Shown here one piece after another: positions 40,996-49,332 of a stretch of DNA of 64,000 bases. The position numbers were made by a program, and so were the translations under genes. Positions within the stretch are counted from its first letter, which is position 1. Every line of letters starts with the position of its first letter. The stretch comes from Weissella viridescens (GTDB taxonomy: Bacteria; Bacillota; Bacilli; Lactobacillales; Lactobacillaceae): contig NZ_RHGY01000007.1 of assembly GCF_003862435.1 (NCBI RefSeq), forward strand, positions 32,228-96,227, read 5' to 3'. The notes under the pieces are model-generated. The model had not been told where the DNA came from. It made no database searches and saw nothing but the letters and a program-made list of their open reading frames with translations.

Positions 40996-42174
40996 ATGGT
41001 CGTAAATGAAATGCGTTTGAATCAATCAAAACAAAAAAAGAGACGGCGAAGGATACTCCTTGTAGCCGTCATAGGCGTATTTTTTCTATTGGTCTTGGCT
41101 TTAAACCAATCCGGGCCACGGCAGGAGGCGGGGAAAAGCAAAACCACTTCGAAAAAGACGTCAACGAAAGCAACGTTTAAAGACTCAAAAAAGTTTAGAG
41201 ATAATGGCAATCGGCCAACCTATGTGCAAGGTCCATTGGTGAATCAAATGGATCAAGAATTAAAGAGTAATGGATTCAAGGGTTCAGTGTTGGTCGTTAA
41301 AAATGGTCAAATCGTGTTAAACCGCGCTTATGGAAAAGCGAATCAATCAGGCGATAAAAACAAAATTACAACGACATATCCGTTAGCGTCGATTACTAAA
41401 AATATTACTGGCGTAATGTTAGTTAAAGTTCTACATGATCATGGATATAATTTTGAAACAAAAGTTTCCAAGTTTTATCCTAACTTACCGCATGCTGATA
41501 CAGTGACGGTGAAAGACCTTGTTGATATGACAAGTGGCTATACGGTTGATCGTTTTAGCCAAAAGAATCTATCTGAAGAAGCTTATATTAATGATGTCGT
41601 GAAGCGTTCAACGTATCAACCACAATATGGTGAAAATGGGAAATGGCGTTATAGTGCTGCCAATTATATGATTGTGTCTGGTATTTTAAGAAAATTATCG
41701 CATAAGTCTTACGATGAATTATTAGCTGAATATATTCAACCATATTACCATGTTGAAAATAATCCGCAGTTTTTGAGCAATTCACACCGACCGGTCGCGT
41801 ATAAACTGGATGGGCAACATCCGATTGATGCGCCTAAAGCTGCTTTTTATTCAGAAGTGGGAACGGGGAATACTTATGCGACGCCATACACGTATTATAA
41901 AGTATTGACTGATGAAATTAACGGTAAGTTGATTTCAAAAGCCCAGTTCAGAGCGTTAACCCATCCAATCCCTGGAAAACAGTATGCTGGAGGGGTGTAT
42001 ACCTTTCAAAGTAATAATGCTTATGGTGGTCACGGGACCTTAGTGGGTTTCGAATCGTCGTATCGCATTTCGCAGGATGGTAAAACGGGAATTTTCCTGT
42101 TCTCAAACCAAATGTCACAGCCAGCGAATGAAGCCTTAACTATTCGATATTTCAATGATTTAATGAAACCATAA
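40996..42174 (+). CDS. DltE-like serine hydrolase, paralogue 3
   Basis: 392 aa. A basic N-terminus (KKRRRR) is followed by one membrane helix (about 20-36) and the catalytic domain: SITK (Ser132, Lys135), YSAANY near 217 and GGHGTLVGF, which matches the DltE motif with His. No clear Shine-Dalgarno is seen before 40996 or the in-frame ATG at 41011, so the start is uncertain. It follows paralogue 2 by 81 nt without a terminator. Close in design to dltE. Confidence 0.84.
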   Translation: MVVNEMRLNQSKQKKRRRRILLVAVIGVFFLLVLALNQSGPRQEAGKSKTTSKKTSTKATFKDSKKFRDNGNRPTYVQGPLVNQMDQELKSNGFKGSVLVVKNGQIVLNRAYGKANQSGDKNKITTTYPLASITKNITGVMLVKVLHDHGYNFETKVSKFYPNLPHADTVTVKDLVDMTSGYTVDRFSQKNLSEEAYINDVVKRSTYQPQYGENGKWRYSAANYMIVSGILRKLSHKSYDELLAEYIQPYYHVENNPQFLSNSHRPVAYKLDGQHPIDAPKAAFYSEVGTGNTYATPYTYYKVLTDEINGKLISKAQFRALTHPIPGKQYAGGVYTFQSNNAYGGHGTLVGFESSYRISQDGKTGIFLFSNQMSQPANEALTIRYFNDLMKP

Positions 42175-42209
42175 AAAAGAACACGACAAGAATGTCGTGT
42201 TCTTTTTTT
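42174..42209. terminator. bidirectional terminator
   Basis: AAAAGAACACGACA pairs with TGTCGTGTTCTTTT around AGAA, with A- and T-runs, between convergent genes. Confidence 0.9.
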
Positions 42210-42215
42210 ATATGC

Positions 42216-42710
42216 TTACAATAGACGACGCCATGTTTCGTTGATAACTGACTTAACACGACTATGGTTAAGTTTTCCAATCATGAGCGTGACGAATTCA
42301 GCTAGGAAGAAACCAATCGTGATTGAAACGGCGACAACAAAAACGTTGTGAAATTGAGCATGAGCAGCATATGAGCTGTGATTGGGGGTAATTAATAATT
42401 TCATGGCCTCATAAGCACCACTACCCGGAACCAGACTCACCATAGCAGGGATGGCAACAACGTTAGAAGACACGTGATAATGGCTTCCGTATGCCTGAGA
42501 TAGTAAACCAATAATGAGCCCACCCATCAAATTAGGCAGTACCAACGAATTAGGTAAAGCGATTGATAATCCATGGTAAACAATCCAAACAAGCATCCCA
42601 ATCGTACCTGAGGGAATCAATGATCGTTTAGGAACATTGGTAATGATTCCAAAGCCTAAAGCAGCGGTAAAACTCAGCAACATATTCATAAGAATGTGAT
42701 AATTTGTCAT
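42216..42710 (-). CDS. threonine/serine exporter, small subunit (ThrE C-terminal type)
   Basis: 164 aa with about five membrane helices; GFGIITNVPKRSL near the start and LVPGSGAYEAM in the middle are typical of the DUF3815 half of ThrE. In many bacteria ThrE is one protein; here, as in several Firmicutes, it is two. The partner ends 26 nt upstream. AAAGGAC precedes the ATG. Confidence 0.85.
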   Translation of the reverse strand: MTNYHILMNMLLSFTAALGFGIITNVPKRSLIPSGTIGMLVWIVYHGLSIALPNSLVLPNLMGGLIIGLLSQAYGSHYHVSSNVVAIPAMVSLVPGSGAYEAMKLLITPNHSSYAAHAQFHNVFVVAVSITIGFFLAEFVTLMIGKLNHSRVKSVINETWRRLL

Positions 42711-42736
42711 AGGTTAAAGTCCTTTTGAAATGACGT

Positions 42737-43516
42737 TTAGAAAATTGCATTGAAAATGACGACGGCAATTGTTGAACCAACACCTAGGGCGCCCGCGCTT
42801 AGAAGTGACTGCAAAAGACGAATGAGGCCTGAAATCATCTCATTATGAATAATTTCATGAATGGCATTCACGATCGAAGTACCTGGGAAAAGGGGGAGCA
42901 AGCCAAAGATAATCAAACTTGCGACCGATGTCATCGGGTAAAATGTTCCAGCCAAACAAGCTAAAAACGCCACTGTAAAGGCACCAAATACGTTAGCAAC
43001 ATAGGGTAAATCAACATGACGATCGACCGAACTGTTCAAAAAGTAGCCAATTGGGCCTAGAATAAAGCCAAATAAGTATGTAATTGGTGTTGTTTGGAAA
43101 AGTAGAAAAGGTGGCATTGATACTAAGCCAGCACCCAAAAAACGAAGCCAAACGGGATAATTGATGTTTTTGTGTGCAATATTATCAATTCGATCATAAT
43201 AAGTATTCAAATTAATTTGCTTTGTTAAGAGGGCATATGTATTTTGGGTAAGTGCATCCACTTTTTGAAGATTGAAAGAATTTGAATTGACCTTGATCAA
43301 TTCTGTTTTACTCGTGCTATCTAGGTTAATGAAAATTGTATTTAACGTGATTGCACAGTTAATTTTAACATTCAAAAATTCGCTGATTGTGACGAGTTGA
43401 TTTTCAACCTGAGAAGCTTCGGCACCATTTTCAATCATTAACGAGGCGTATTGGGTTAAATTTTCTAAAAGCCGGTCAGAATTAATTGGTTGACTAGCGG
43501 GGACGGTTTCGGTCAT
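42737..43516 (-). CDS. threonine/serine exporter, large subunit (ThrE N-terminal type)
   Basis: 259 aa. A soluble N-terminal part (about 1-115) holds the family's MIENGAEASQVE pattern, then about five helices with LPLFPGTSIVNAIHEII (DUF1212). With the smaller gene it should export threonine and serine by proton antiport. AAAGGAC lies 8 nt before the ATG. Confidence 0.87.
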   Translation of the reverse strand: MTETVPASQPINSDRLLENLTQYASLMIENGAEASQVENQLVTISEFLNVKINCAITLNTIFINLDSTSKTELIKVNSNSFNLQKVDALTQNTYALLTKQINLNTYYDRIDNIAHKNINYPVWLRFLGAGLVSMPPFLLFQTTPITYLFGFILGPIGYFLNSSVDRHVDLPYVANVFGAFTVAFLACLAGTFYPMTSVASLIIFGLLPLFPGTSIVNAIHEIIHNEMISGLIRLLQSLLSAGALGVGSTIAVVIFNAIF

Positions 43517-43709
43517 CTTGATAGGTCCTTTGATGTTTTAATTGTGTATGTTTACATATAATATAAAATCACATGAAAATCATTATATGCCTTATAGCAT
43601 TGAAAGTAAATTTTAAAGCAGCGCTTTATGCATATTAAATGCGGTAATAATAGCATATAGCGATGAACATAACATAGCCTTATAGTTTAGGAATACCTCA
43701 ATTTAGTGA

Positions 43710-43738
43710 TTGACTTAAAAAATTAGTTCAAATATACT
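43710..43738 (+). promoter_or_regulatory. promoter of the MFS leader
   Basis: -35 TTGACT (43710-43715), 17-nt spacer, -10 TATACT (43733-43738). Start of transcription expected near 43745. Confidence 0.8.
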
Positions 43739-43759
43739 GGAATTTCAGGTTCATTTTCA

Positions 43760-43825
43760 ATGAAATTGCATGGTTGTCGCGGAACAACGGTCATGCCTTC
43801 AGGCAGTTCCCCCAAAGTGATGTAG
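43760..43825 (+). CDS. candidate 21-residue leader peptide
   Basis: ATG at 43760 to TAG at 43823-43825, encoding MKLHGCRGTT then VMPSGSSPKVM. It begins about 15 nt after the expected transcription start and has only a weak AGG ribosome site. Two hairpins overlap it: GCATG...CATGC (43768-43796) within the first half, and a long stem GGC-GTTC-CCCCAA paired with TTGGGG-GAAC-GCC (43802-43846) that uses its second half. Ribosome position would change the fold, as in erm/msr-type attenuators. Translation is not proven. Confidence 0.45.
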   Translation: MKLHGCRGTTVMPSGSSPKVM

Positions 43826-43904
43826 GTGCATTGGGGTGTGAACGCCATTATGGATCATTTTTTAACGCTGATGCGTTGAAAAAAATACCTAAGGAGTCAC
43901 TATT

Positions 43905-45197
43905 TTGTTTAAATTTAAAACACTTTCAAGCTGGCAAAAAAATGTCGGCGCTTTTTTATTGAGTCAGTTCTTAACAGGTATTACCAGTATGACTGTTCAA
44001 TATTCAATTATTTGGTATTTGACTGAGCAAACGCATTCAGCCAAAGTGCTCAGTTATGCCACCATTATTGGGATGTTACCGATGATTTTACTCAGTCCCT
44101 TTGCTGGAACTTATGTGGATCGGTGGAACAAAAAATTATTGTTGATTATACCGGACGTCATTGCAGCATTGGTAGCGGCAGTCCTTTCCGTTGTCATTTT
44201 GTTTACGGGACATGTCTCGATTTGGATCGTTTATTTAGCGCTGTTTATTCGAGCCGTTGCGCAAACTTTCCAGATGCCAACGATTCAATCAATTATTCCA
44301 ACCATCACGCCAGAGGAGCATTTAACTAAAGTTAACGGACAATTCGGCATGATTCAATCGGCTAATATGATTGTGGCACCTGCGCTCGGCGCCTTTCTGT
44401 TTACGATTGTATCGGTCCAATACCTTTTGTTGCTAGATGTACTTGGCGCAATTTTGGGGATTTTCATGTTGCAATTCGTTAAGATTCCAAAGATTAACGC
44501 AACCGAAGCTAATTTGGCTGCAAAAGCCCATCCAATTAAAACGGTTATTCAAGATATGTTGATTGGTGTACGTCTGTTGACGCAAAACAAGGGGCTTTGG
44601 ATTTCACTTGTGATTGGTTCAATTTCAACGTTGTTCATCATGCCGATTGCGAGTTTATATCCATTAATGACGTTGGACTATTTTAAGGCTTCAATTGGAC
44701 AAGTTGGCTTGGTTGAAGTGTGTTATTCAGTTGGAATGCTGGCGGGAGGCTTGTTCATCAGTCTATTTGGAAATTGGAAGAATCGGATGATCCCGTTTAT
44801 CTTGTCATACATTTCACTAGGCATTGTGATGATGATTAGTGGCATGTTAGAACCCTCTAAAACAGGATTTGTCATTTTTGTCGCGCTCACATTCATTACG
44901 GGAGTCGGGGTGCCTTTCTTTGATACATTGTTGATGGCAATGATTCAACAAAGCTACGAGAATGAAAATTTGGGTAAGGTAATGGGGGTGACGATGTCAA
45001 TCCTCAGCCTACCTGGACCAATCGGATTAATCGTGTTCGGACCATTGGCTGATTCCGTAGGGGTCAACCGGGTATTCTTAATCTGTGGGATGGCTGTGTT
45101 CTTATGTGCACCCATTACCTGGGCTTTTAAATCTGCGCGAAATTATGATTTGAATTTACAAAGTCGGACACAAACGAATCAAACACAAAAGTTATAA
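43905..45197 (+). CDS. MFS transporter (Mef-like macrolide/drug efflux family)
   Basis: 430 aa with twelve membrane helices. TTG start, supported by AAGGAG 8 nt upstream and no better start. The MFS motif A region reads GTYVDRWNKK between helices 2 and 3. Layout and N-terminus (FLLSQFLTGITSMTVQYSIIW) resemble MefA/MefE-type efflux proteins (TIGR00900-like). Substrate is not certain. Expression probably depends on the leader RNA upstream. A CynX-type MFS gene follows after 27 nt. Confidence 0.83.
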   Translation: MFKFKTLSSWQKNVGAFLLSQFLTGITSMTVQYSIIWYLTEQTHSAKVLSYATIIGMLPMILLSPFAGTYVDRWNKKLLLIIPDVIAALVAAVLSVVILFTGHVSIWIVYLALFIRAVAQTFQMPTIQSIIPTITPEEHLTKVNGQFGMIQSANMIVAPALGAFLFTIVSVQYLLLLDVLGAILGIFMLQFVKIPKINATEANLAAKAHPIKTVIQDMLIGVRLLTQNKGLWISLVIGSISTLFIMPIASLYPLMTLDYFKASIGQVGLVEVCYSVGMLAGGLFISLFGNWKNRMIPFILSYISLGIVMMISGMLEPSKTGFVIFVALTFITGVGVPFFDTLLMAMIQQSYENENLGKVMGVTMSILSLPGPIGLIVFGPLADSVGVNRVFLICGMAVFLCAPITWAFKSARNYDLNLQSRTQTNQTQKL

Positions 45198-45224
45198 ACT
45201 ATATGATTAATCGGAGATAATTTT

Positions 45225-46406
45225 ATGAAAAAAGAAATGAAACTTATTCTAGCTGGGATTCTGCTACTGGCGGCAATGCTACGTATTCCACTAACCTCAG
45301 TGGGACCGTTAATCCCATCATTGAGTGAAACCACGGGTCTATCACTAACTAATTTAAGTCAATTAACTTCAATTAGCTTATTGGTCTTCGCTGTATTATC
45401 AACCCTTGTACCAAAAATCTCGCGGCGACTCGGCCTAATTCCAAGTATTATAGGGGCTATCTGCTTGGTTCTAGTGGGAATCTTAGTGAGATCATTTACT
45501 GGAAATGTTGGTCTTTATGTTGGGACAGTCATTATTGCTGTCGGGATTTGTTTTGGAAATGTGTTGCTACCAACACTCGCAAAAACATTTTTTCCAAACC
45601 ATCTTGGTAAAATGACGAGTAGTTACACGATTGTGATGAATTTAATGGGTGCCATTGGTTCTAGTGCAGCAATTCCAGTTTTGGGATTAGTGCATCATGT
45701 GCCAACGCTTGCCTTGGCCTCAGTTGGATTCTTAACGCTACCAGCTTTGCTTGTTTGGGTGATTATCTTGATTACTGGTGGTGCGGATGACGCTCAAACA
45801 AGCGCAAAGGCAAGTCAAACGACCACGACGAAAATTAATATTTATCGCTCGAAGATCGCTTGGTCACTGGCGACCTTTATGGGCTTACAATCATTGATTT
45901 TTTACACATACATCTCATGGTTACCAAAAATCATCGAAAGTAAAGGCTACTCATTAGCTTTTGGTGGAAGTCTATTGGGACTGATGCAATTGATGATTTT
46001 ACCAGCCTCATTTGTGGTGCCAGTTTTTGCTGAAAAAGTGAAGAATCAAACTGGTTTCGTTATTTTTGCAGGTTCAGCCATCATCTTGGGAACGGTGTTG
46101 TTATTTACAGGAAATGAAGTTTTGATGGTCATGGCCGTCTTAATTTTGGGAATCGCTGTTGGTTCAGCTTTCAGTCTGTCATTGATTTTGTTCACCATTC
46201 GAACAAAGTCTGGTCAGGTTGCCGCCGAATTATCTGGAATGAGTCAAACGGTCGGTTATACGCTGGCTGCGGTGGGACCAGTATTGTTTGGGTTGTTAGT
46301 TAACTGGACGGATTCTTTCCTTACGCCATTACTTTTGGTTGTGGTCATGGCATTCATGATGATTGTCATTGGATACAAAGCCGGTAAGCCCGGATATATT
46401 GATTAA
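45225..46406 (+). CDS. MFS transporter, CynX/NimT family
   Basis: 393 aa with twelve helices. The N-terminus AAMLRIPLTSVGPLIPSL is characteristic of the CynX/NimT (cyanate/2-nitroimidazole) branch. The true substrate in Firmicutes is unknown. CGGAG precedes the ATG. Likely in one operon with the preceding MFS gene. Confidence 0.85.
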   Translation: MKKEMKLILAGILLLAAMLRIPLTSVGPLIPSLSETTGLSLTNLSQLTSISLLVFAVLSTLVPKISRRLGLIPSIIGAICLVLVGILVRSFTGNVGLYVGTVIIAVGICFGNVLLPTLAKTFFPNHLGKMTSSYTIVMNLMGAIGSSAAIPVLGLVHHVPTLALASVGFLTLPALLVWVIILITGGADDAQTSAKASQTTTTKINIYRSKIAWSLATFMGLQSLIFYTYISWLPKIIESKGYSLAFGGSLLGLMQLMILPASFVVPVFAEKVKNQTGFVIFAGSAIILGTVLLFTGNEVLMVMAVLILGIAVGSAFSLSLILFTIRTKSGQVAAELSGMSQTVGYTLAAVGPVLFGLLVNWTDSFLTPLLLVVVMAFMMIVIGYKAGKPGYID

Positions 46407-46411
46407 TTGCA

Positions 46412-46452
46412 TAAAAAAAGCCAACTGGATCTGAATGCCAGTTGGCTTTTTA
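46412..46452. terminator. bidirectional terminator
   Basis: AAAAAGCCAACTGG pairs with CCAGTTGGCTTTTT around a 9-nt loop, between the MFS gene and the convergent aspartokinase gene. Confidence 0.88.
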
Positions 46453-46469
46453 ACTATACCAATTTTGAT

Positions 46470-47834
46470 TTAATCAAAGAATTGTTGATAAATAATTTTA
46501 GTGGCTTCATCAATTTTATGGGTATCAATCCCTAACATTAAACTAATTTCTGAAGCGCCCATGTTGATCATGCCAACATTAATCTGTGCATCGCTTAATG
46601 CAGTGAGAATTTTAGAAGGGGCATCATGATAAACATGCATACCTTCACCAACGACCATCATGATCGCAAACTCTGGAATAAGAGCGATTTCATTTGGGTG
46701 CACGGTTTCTTCAATTTCCGTGCAAACGGCATGGATTTGCTCGTCACTCACCAGTGATTTATCAAAGATAATCGTCATATCATCAATACCAGAAGGCATA
46801 TGTTCATAACTCACGCCATGTTTAGCTAAAATCTGTAAAATTTTAAGCGTGAAACCAACCTCTTTATTCAACAGGTAACGATGAATATAAATGGCAGCAA
46901 AACGTGAGTCGGTCGCAATTCCAGTTACCGGAGAAAGTGTTGCTTCATCAACGGCACTGGTTGGAACAATCATCGTTCCTGGCGCACTAGGATCGTTGGT
47001 ATTTTTGACATTGATTTTAACGTTCGTTTCAATCACAGGTAGAATGGCTTCATCATGAAAGACTGAGAAACCGGCATATGAGAGTTCACGCATTTCACGG
47101 AAGGTCATCGTCTTAATTTTTTGTGGGTCAGGGACCAAGTTGGGGTTAACCGTGTAAATGGCTGAAACATCTGTGAAGTTTTCATACAAGTCCGCTTTGA
47201 GCCCGCGTGCCAGAATTGCACCAGTGATATCAGAACCTCCGCGTGAGAAGGTGACCATCAACCCGTCGGCATCAAATGCACAGAATCCAGGAACCACGGT
47301 GATCACCTGTTCATCTAAGATTGTTTGCTTCATGGTGTCATAGCAAGCAGGTACGATTGCGGATGCCCGAGGCGTGCCGTCGACAACTATACCAATTGTA
47401 TCAGGGCGTTCAAATTTTGCCGGATGACCGAGGTGATTTAAGATGTTTGCAAGCAATTGCGCATTAAAAAATTCGCCATGTCCAGTAAATGCTGCAAAAA
47501 GATAATCAAAAGAAGGATAGTGGACCCGGTTAAGACGATCGAGTTCAGTTTTGAGCATCCCCACAAACTCAGGATCATCAATTTTGAAATAATCAAGAAT
47601 ATCGGTGTAGCGTTTTAAAATCGTGCTTTTGATTTCAGTGAGATCAGCACCACTAATGGTTTTCTCAGCAAACGTGATAAAGAGATCCGTTACTTTTATA
47701 TCGCCTGAAAAGCGTTTACCAGGTGCAGAAGGGACCACAACACGCCGGTCCGCATCACTCATAATGATATTGATAACCTTTTCAAACTGGGGTCCATCAG
47801 CTAATGAGGACCCTCCAAACTTAACGACTTTCAT
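46470..47834 (-). CDS. aspartate kinase (YclM/ThrD-type aspartokinase III)
   Basis: 454 aa from the start at 47834, where GGAGG is 8 nt upstream. The kinase domain opens with VKFGGSSLADG and holds SRGGSDITGAIL and YENFTDVSAIY. Two ACT domains end the protein (GFTLKILQIL..., INVGMINMGASEISLML). Length and segments match Bacillus subtilis YclM, the lysine- and threonine-sensitive type. It phosphorylates L-aspartate, the first step to lysine, threonine and methionine. It is divergent from the lysine operon and reads away from the L-box, so the riboswitch terminator cannot control it. Confidence 0.93.
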   Translation of the reverse strand: MKVVKFGGSSLADGPQFEKVINIIMSDADRRVVVPSAPGKRFSGDIKVTDLFITFAEKTISGADLTEIKSTILKRYTDILDYFKIDDPEFVGMLKTELDRLNRVHYPSFDYLFAAFTGHGEFFNAQLLANILNHLGHPAKFERPDTIGIVVDGTPRASAIVPACYDTMKQTILDEQVITVVPGFCAFDADGLMVTFSRGGSDITGAILARGLKADLYENFTDVSAIYTVNPNLVPDPQKIKTMTFREMRELSYAGFSVFHDEAILPVIETNVKINVKNTNDPSAPGTMIVPTSAVDEATLSPVTGIATDSRFAAIYIHRYLLNKEVGFTLKILQILAKHGVSYEHMPSGIDDMTIIFDKSLVSDEQIHAVCTEIEETVHPNEIALIPEFAIMMVVGEGMHVYHDAPSKILTALSDAQINVGMINMGASEISLMLGIDTHKIDEATKIIYQQFFD

Positions 47835-47863
47835 AAAAGTAACCTCCAATTTGTTTGTCATCA

Positions 47864-47892
47864 AGTAAACATGTGAAAATGATGAAAGTCAA
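47864..47892 (-). promoter_or_regulatory. aspartokinase promoter
   Basis: Minus strand: -35 TTGACT (47892-47887), 17-nt spacer, -10 TTTACT (47869-47864). Its -35 lies 3 bp from the -35 of the divergent lysine operon promoter, forming GTCAA-GGC-TTGAC. Confidence 0.75.
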
Positions 47893-47895
47893 GGC

Positions 47896-47924
47896 TTGAC
47901 CTTTTTTCAAAAAACTAGTAATCT
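47896..47924 (+). promoter_or_regulatory. lysine operon promoter
   Basis: -35 TTGACC (47896-47901), 17-nt spacer, -10 TAATCT (47919-47924). Transcription would start near 47931, just before the L-box. Confidence 0.75.
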
Positions 47925-47944
47925 AATTGTAATTTAATAAATAG

Positions 47945-48180
47945 ATAGAGGTTGCAACCGACAAAATTAGCTAATGGAGTTTGCCAGACGGTGAAGTTAG
48001 CGAAAGGGAAAGTTGCCGAGGTGTTGTGATTTGGGCCAAATCCAATGCCGGGCTAGTGATTAAGAGTTGCTAGACTGTCACTGCTCATATAAGTAGTGGG
48101 GAGCTGTCGTTCGTTATCGAGATAAGTGTACTTTACTGAATCCGAATTACTGGGCGTTCCCTGTAATTCGGATTTTTTTT
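47945..48180 (+). promoter_or_regulatory. lysine riboswitch (L-box) with terminator
   Basis: Conserved L-box elements occur in order: AGAGGTTGC, a P2 region with AGTTTGCCAG and GGTGAAG, GAAAGGGAAAGTTGCCGAGG, GCCGGGCTAG, ACTGTCACTGCTC, and AGTGGGGAGCTGTCG closing P1. The expression platform is a strong terminator, AATCCGAATTAC paired with GTAATTCGGATT and eight T residues (48139-48180). Lysine binding should end transcription before alr and the lysine genes. Known family; the call needs no inference beyond motif recognition. Confidence 0.93.
48139..48180 (+). terminator. L-box terminator
   Basis: A 12-bp perfect stem with a 12-nt loop and T8, 23 nt before the alr start. Confidence 0.9.
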
Positions 48181-48203
48181 ATAGATTTTTTGGAGGATAA
48201 GAC

Positions 48204-49319
48204 ATGGTAGTTGCGATTACAAGACCCACCCGCGTGATTGTTTCAAAATCAGCTGTTAAACACAATTTAGATGCGACGCGTGCTGCTTCGCAAGCTCAGT
48301 TTATGTGGTTAGCCGTGAAGTCAAACGCCTACGGCTTTGGCATCATCCCCATGAGTCAGGCTGCGGTTGAAGCAGGCGTGGACGGATTGGCAGTTGCCAT
48401 TTTGGATGAAGCCTTAGCGATCCGGCAAGCCGGAATTACAGTTCCAATTTTAGTCCTTGGTATCACGCCACCAGGATACGCTAAATTAGCAGCTGAATAC
48501 GACATTATTTTAACGGTTGCGGATCAGACATGGTTGGCGCAAGCGAAGGATGAATTGGCGGGTGTTGCAAAGCCATTGCAAGTAAACATTGCCGTTGATA
48601 CTGGTATGAATCGCATTGGCTTCACGGACCGTGAACAATTGGCGGATGCCTTGACGTATGTCCGCAATCAAGCTGATGTCTTTGATGATTTGGGGATTAT
48701 GACGCATTTTGCAGAATCTGATTCACCAAAGGTTGATTACTTCCATAAGCAAGTTGCACGTTGGCACGAATTGACCGACGGATTAGAGCTCCCACGCATG
48801 GTACATCTCGCCAATTCAGCCGCAGCATTATATCACGCTGATGAAATCCCAACAGATGTGATTCGTGCTGGAACGATTGCTTATGGCATCGAACCTTCGC
48901 AAGGTGAACTACGTGATGCAAGTTATGTCGAGCCAGTTTTGACCCTGGAAACTGAGTTGAATTTTGTGAAGCAATGTCATGAAGGGGATGGCGTCAGCTA
49001 TGGACATACTTACTACACCTCAGAAGGTGAGTGGGTTGGGACCATTCCGCTTGGTTATGGTGATGGTCTAAGCCGTAAGATTCAGGGCTTTGACGTGATT
49101 ATTGAAGGGGAACGATGCCCATTGATTGGAAAACCAGCCATGGATCAAATGATGGTTGCCCTACCGCATGAATTCCCAGTTGGTACCAAGGTGACTGTGA
49201 TTGGGAAGAATCATGGTCAAGAAAACACCCTTGAAGATGTCGGGGCGCACGTTGGGATTACACCGTGGGAAGTATCTATCCACTTACAAGAACGGTTAAC
49301 CCGTGTATTAGGGAAATAA
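48204..49319 (+). CDS. alr: alanine racemase paralogue in the lysine operon
   Basis: 371 aa, fold-type III PLP racemase. The PLP Lys39 lies in AVKSNAYGFG (usual form VKANAYGHG, so His is Phe here). HLANSAA, VSYGHTY with the second catalytic Tyr, GYGDGLSR and AMDQMMV (usual CMDQ) are present. First gene behind the L-box, with TTGGAGG 7 nt before the ATG, and 13 nt before lysA. A plain alanine racemase under lysine control is unexpected. Lysine, DAP or broad-spectrum racemisation is possible. The annotated activity is by family only. Confidence 0.85.
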   Translation: MVVAITRPTRVIVSKSAVKHNLDATRAASQAQFMWLAVKSNAYGFGIIPMSQAAVEAGVDGLAVAILDEALAIRQAGITVPILVLGITPPGYAKLAAEYDIILTVADQTWLAQAKDELAGVAKPLQVNIAVDTGMNRIGFTDREQLADALTYVRNQADVFDDLGIMTHFAESDSPKVDYFHKQVARWHELTDGLELPRMVHLANSAAALYHADEIPTDVIRAGTIAYGIEPSQGELRDASYVEPVLTLETELNFVKQCHEGDGVSYGHTYYTSEGEWVGTIPLGYGDGLSRKIQGFDVIIEGERCPLIGKPAMDQMMVALPHEFPVGTKVTVIGKNHGQENTLEDVGAHVGITPWEVSIHLQERLTRVLGK

Positions 49320-49332
49320 AGGAGCAAACAAA

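Larger units (their letters stand above)
43517..43904. other. divergent intergenic region with MFS leader RNA
   Basis: 388 bp. The left half is AT-rich and holds the unresolved minus-strand promoter of the ThrE pair. The right half holds a consensus promoter and a leader of about 160 nt, described separately. Confidence 0.6.

Noticed and set aside
43774..43962. 62-codon frame from a TTG, overlapping the MFS start
   Set aside because: It has no ribosome site, runs out of frame into the MFS gene and codes for an unlikely protein. The 43760-43825 frame is a better leader candidate.
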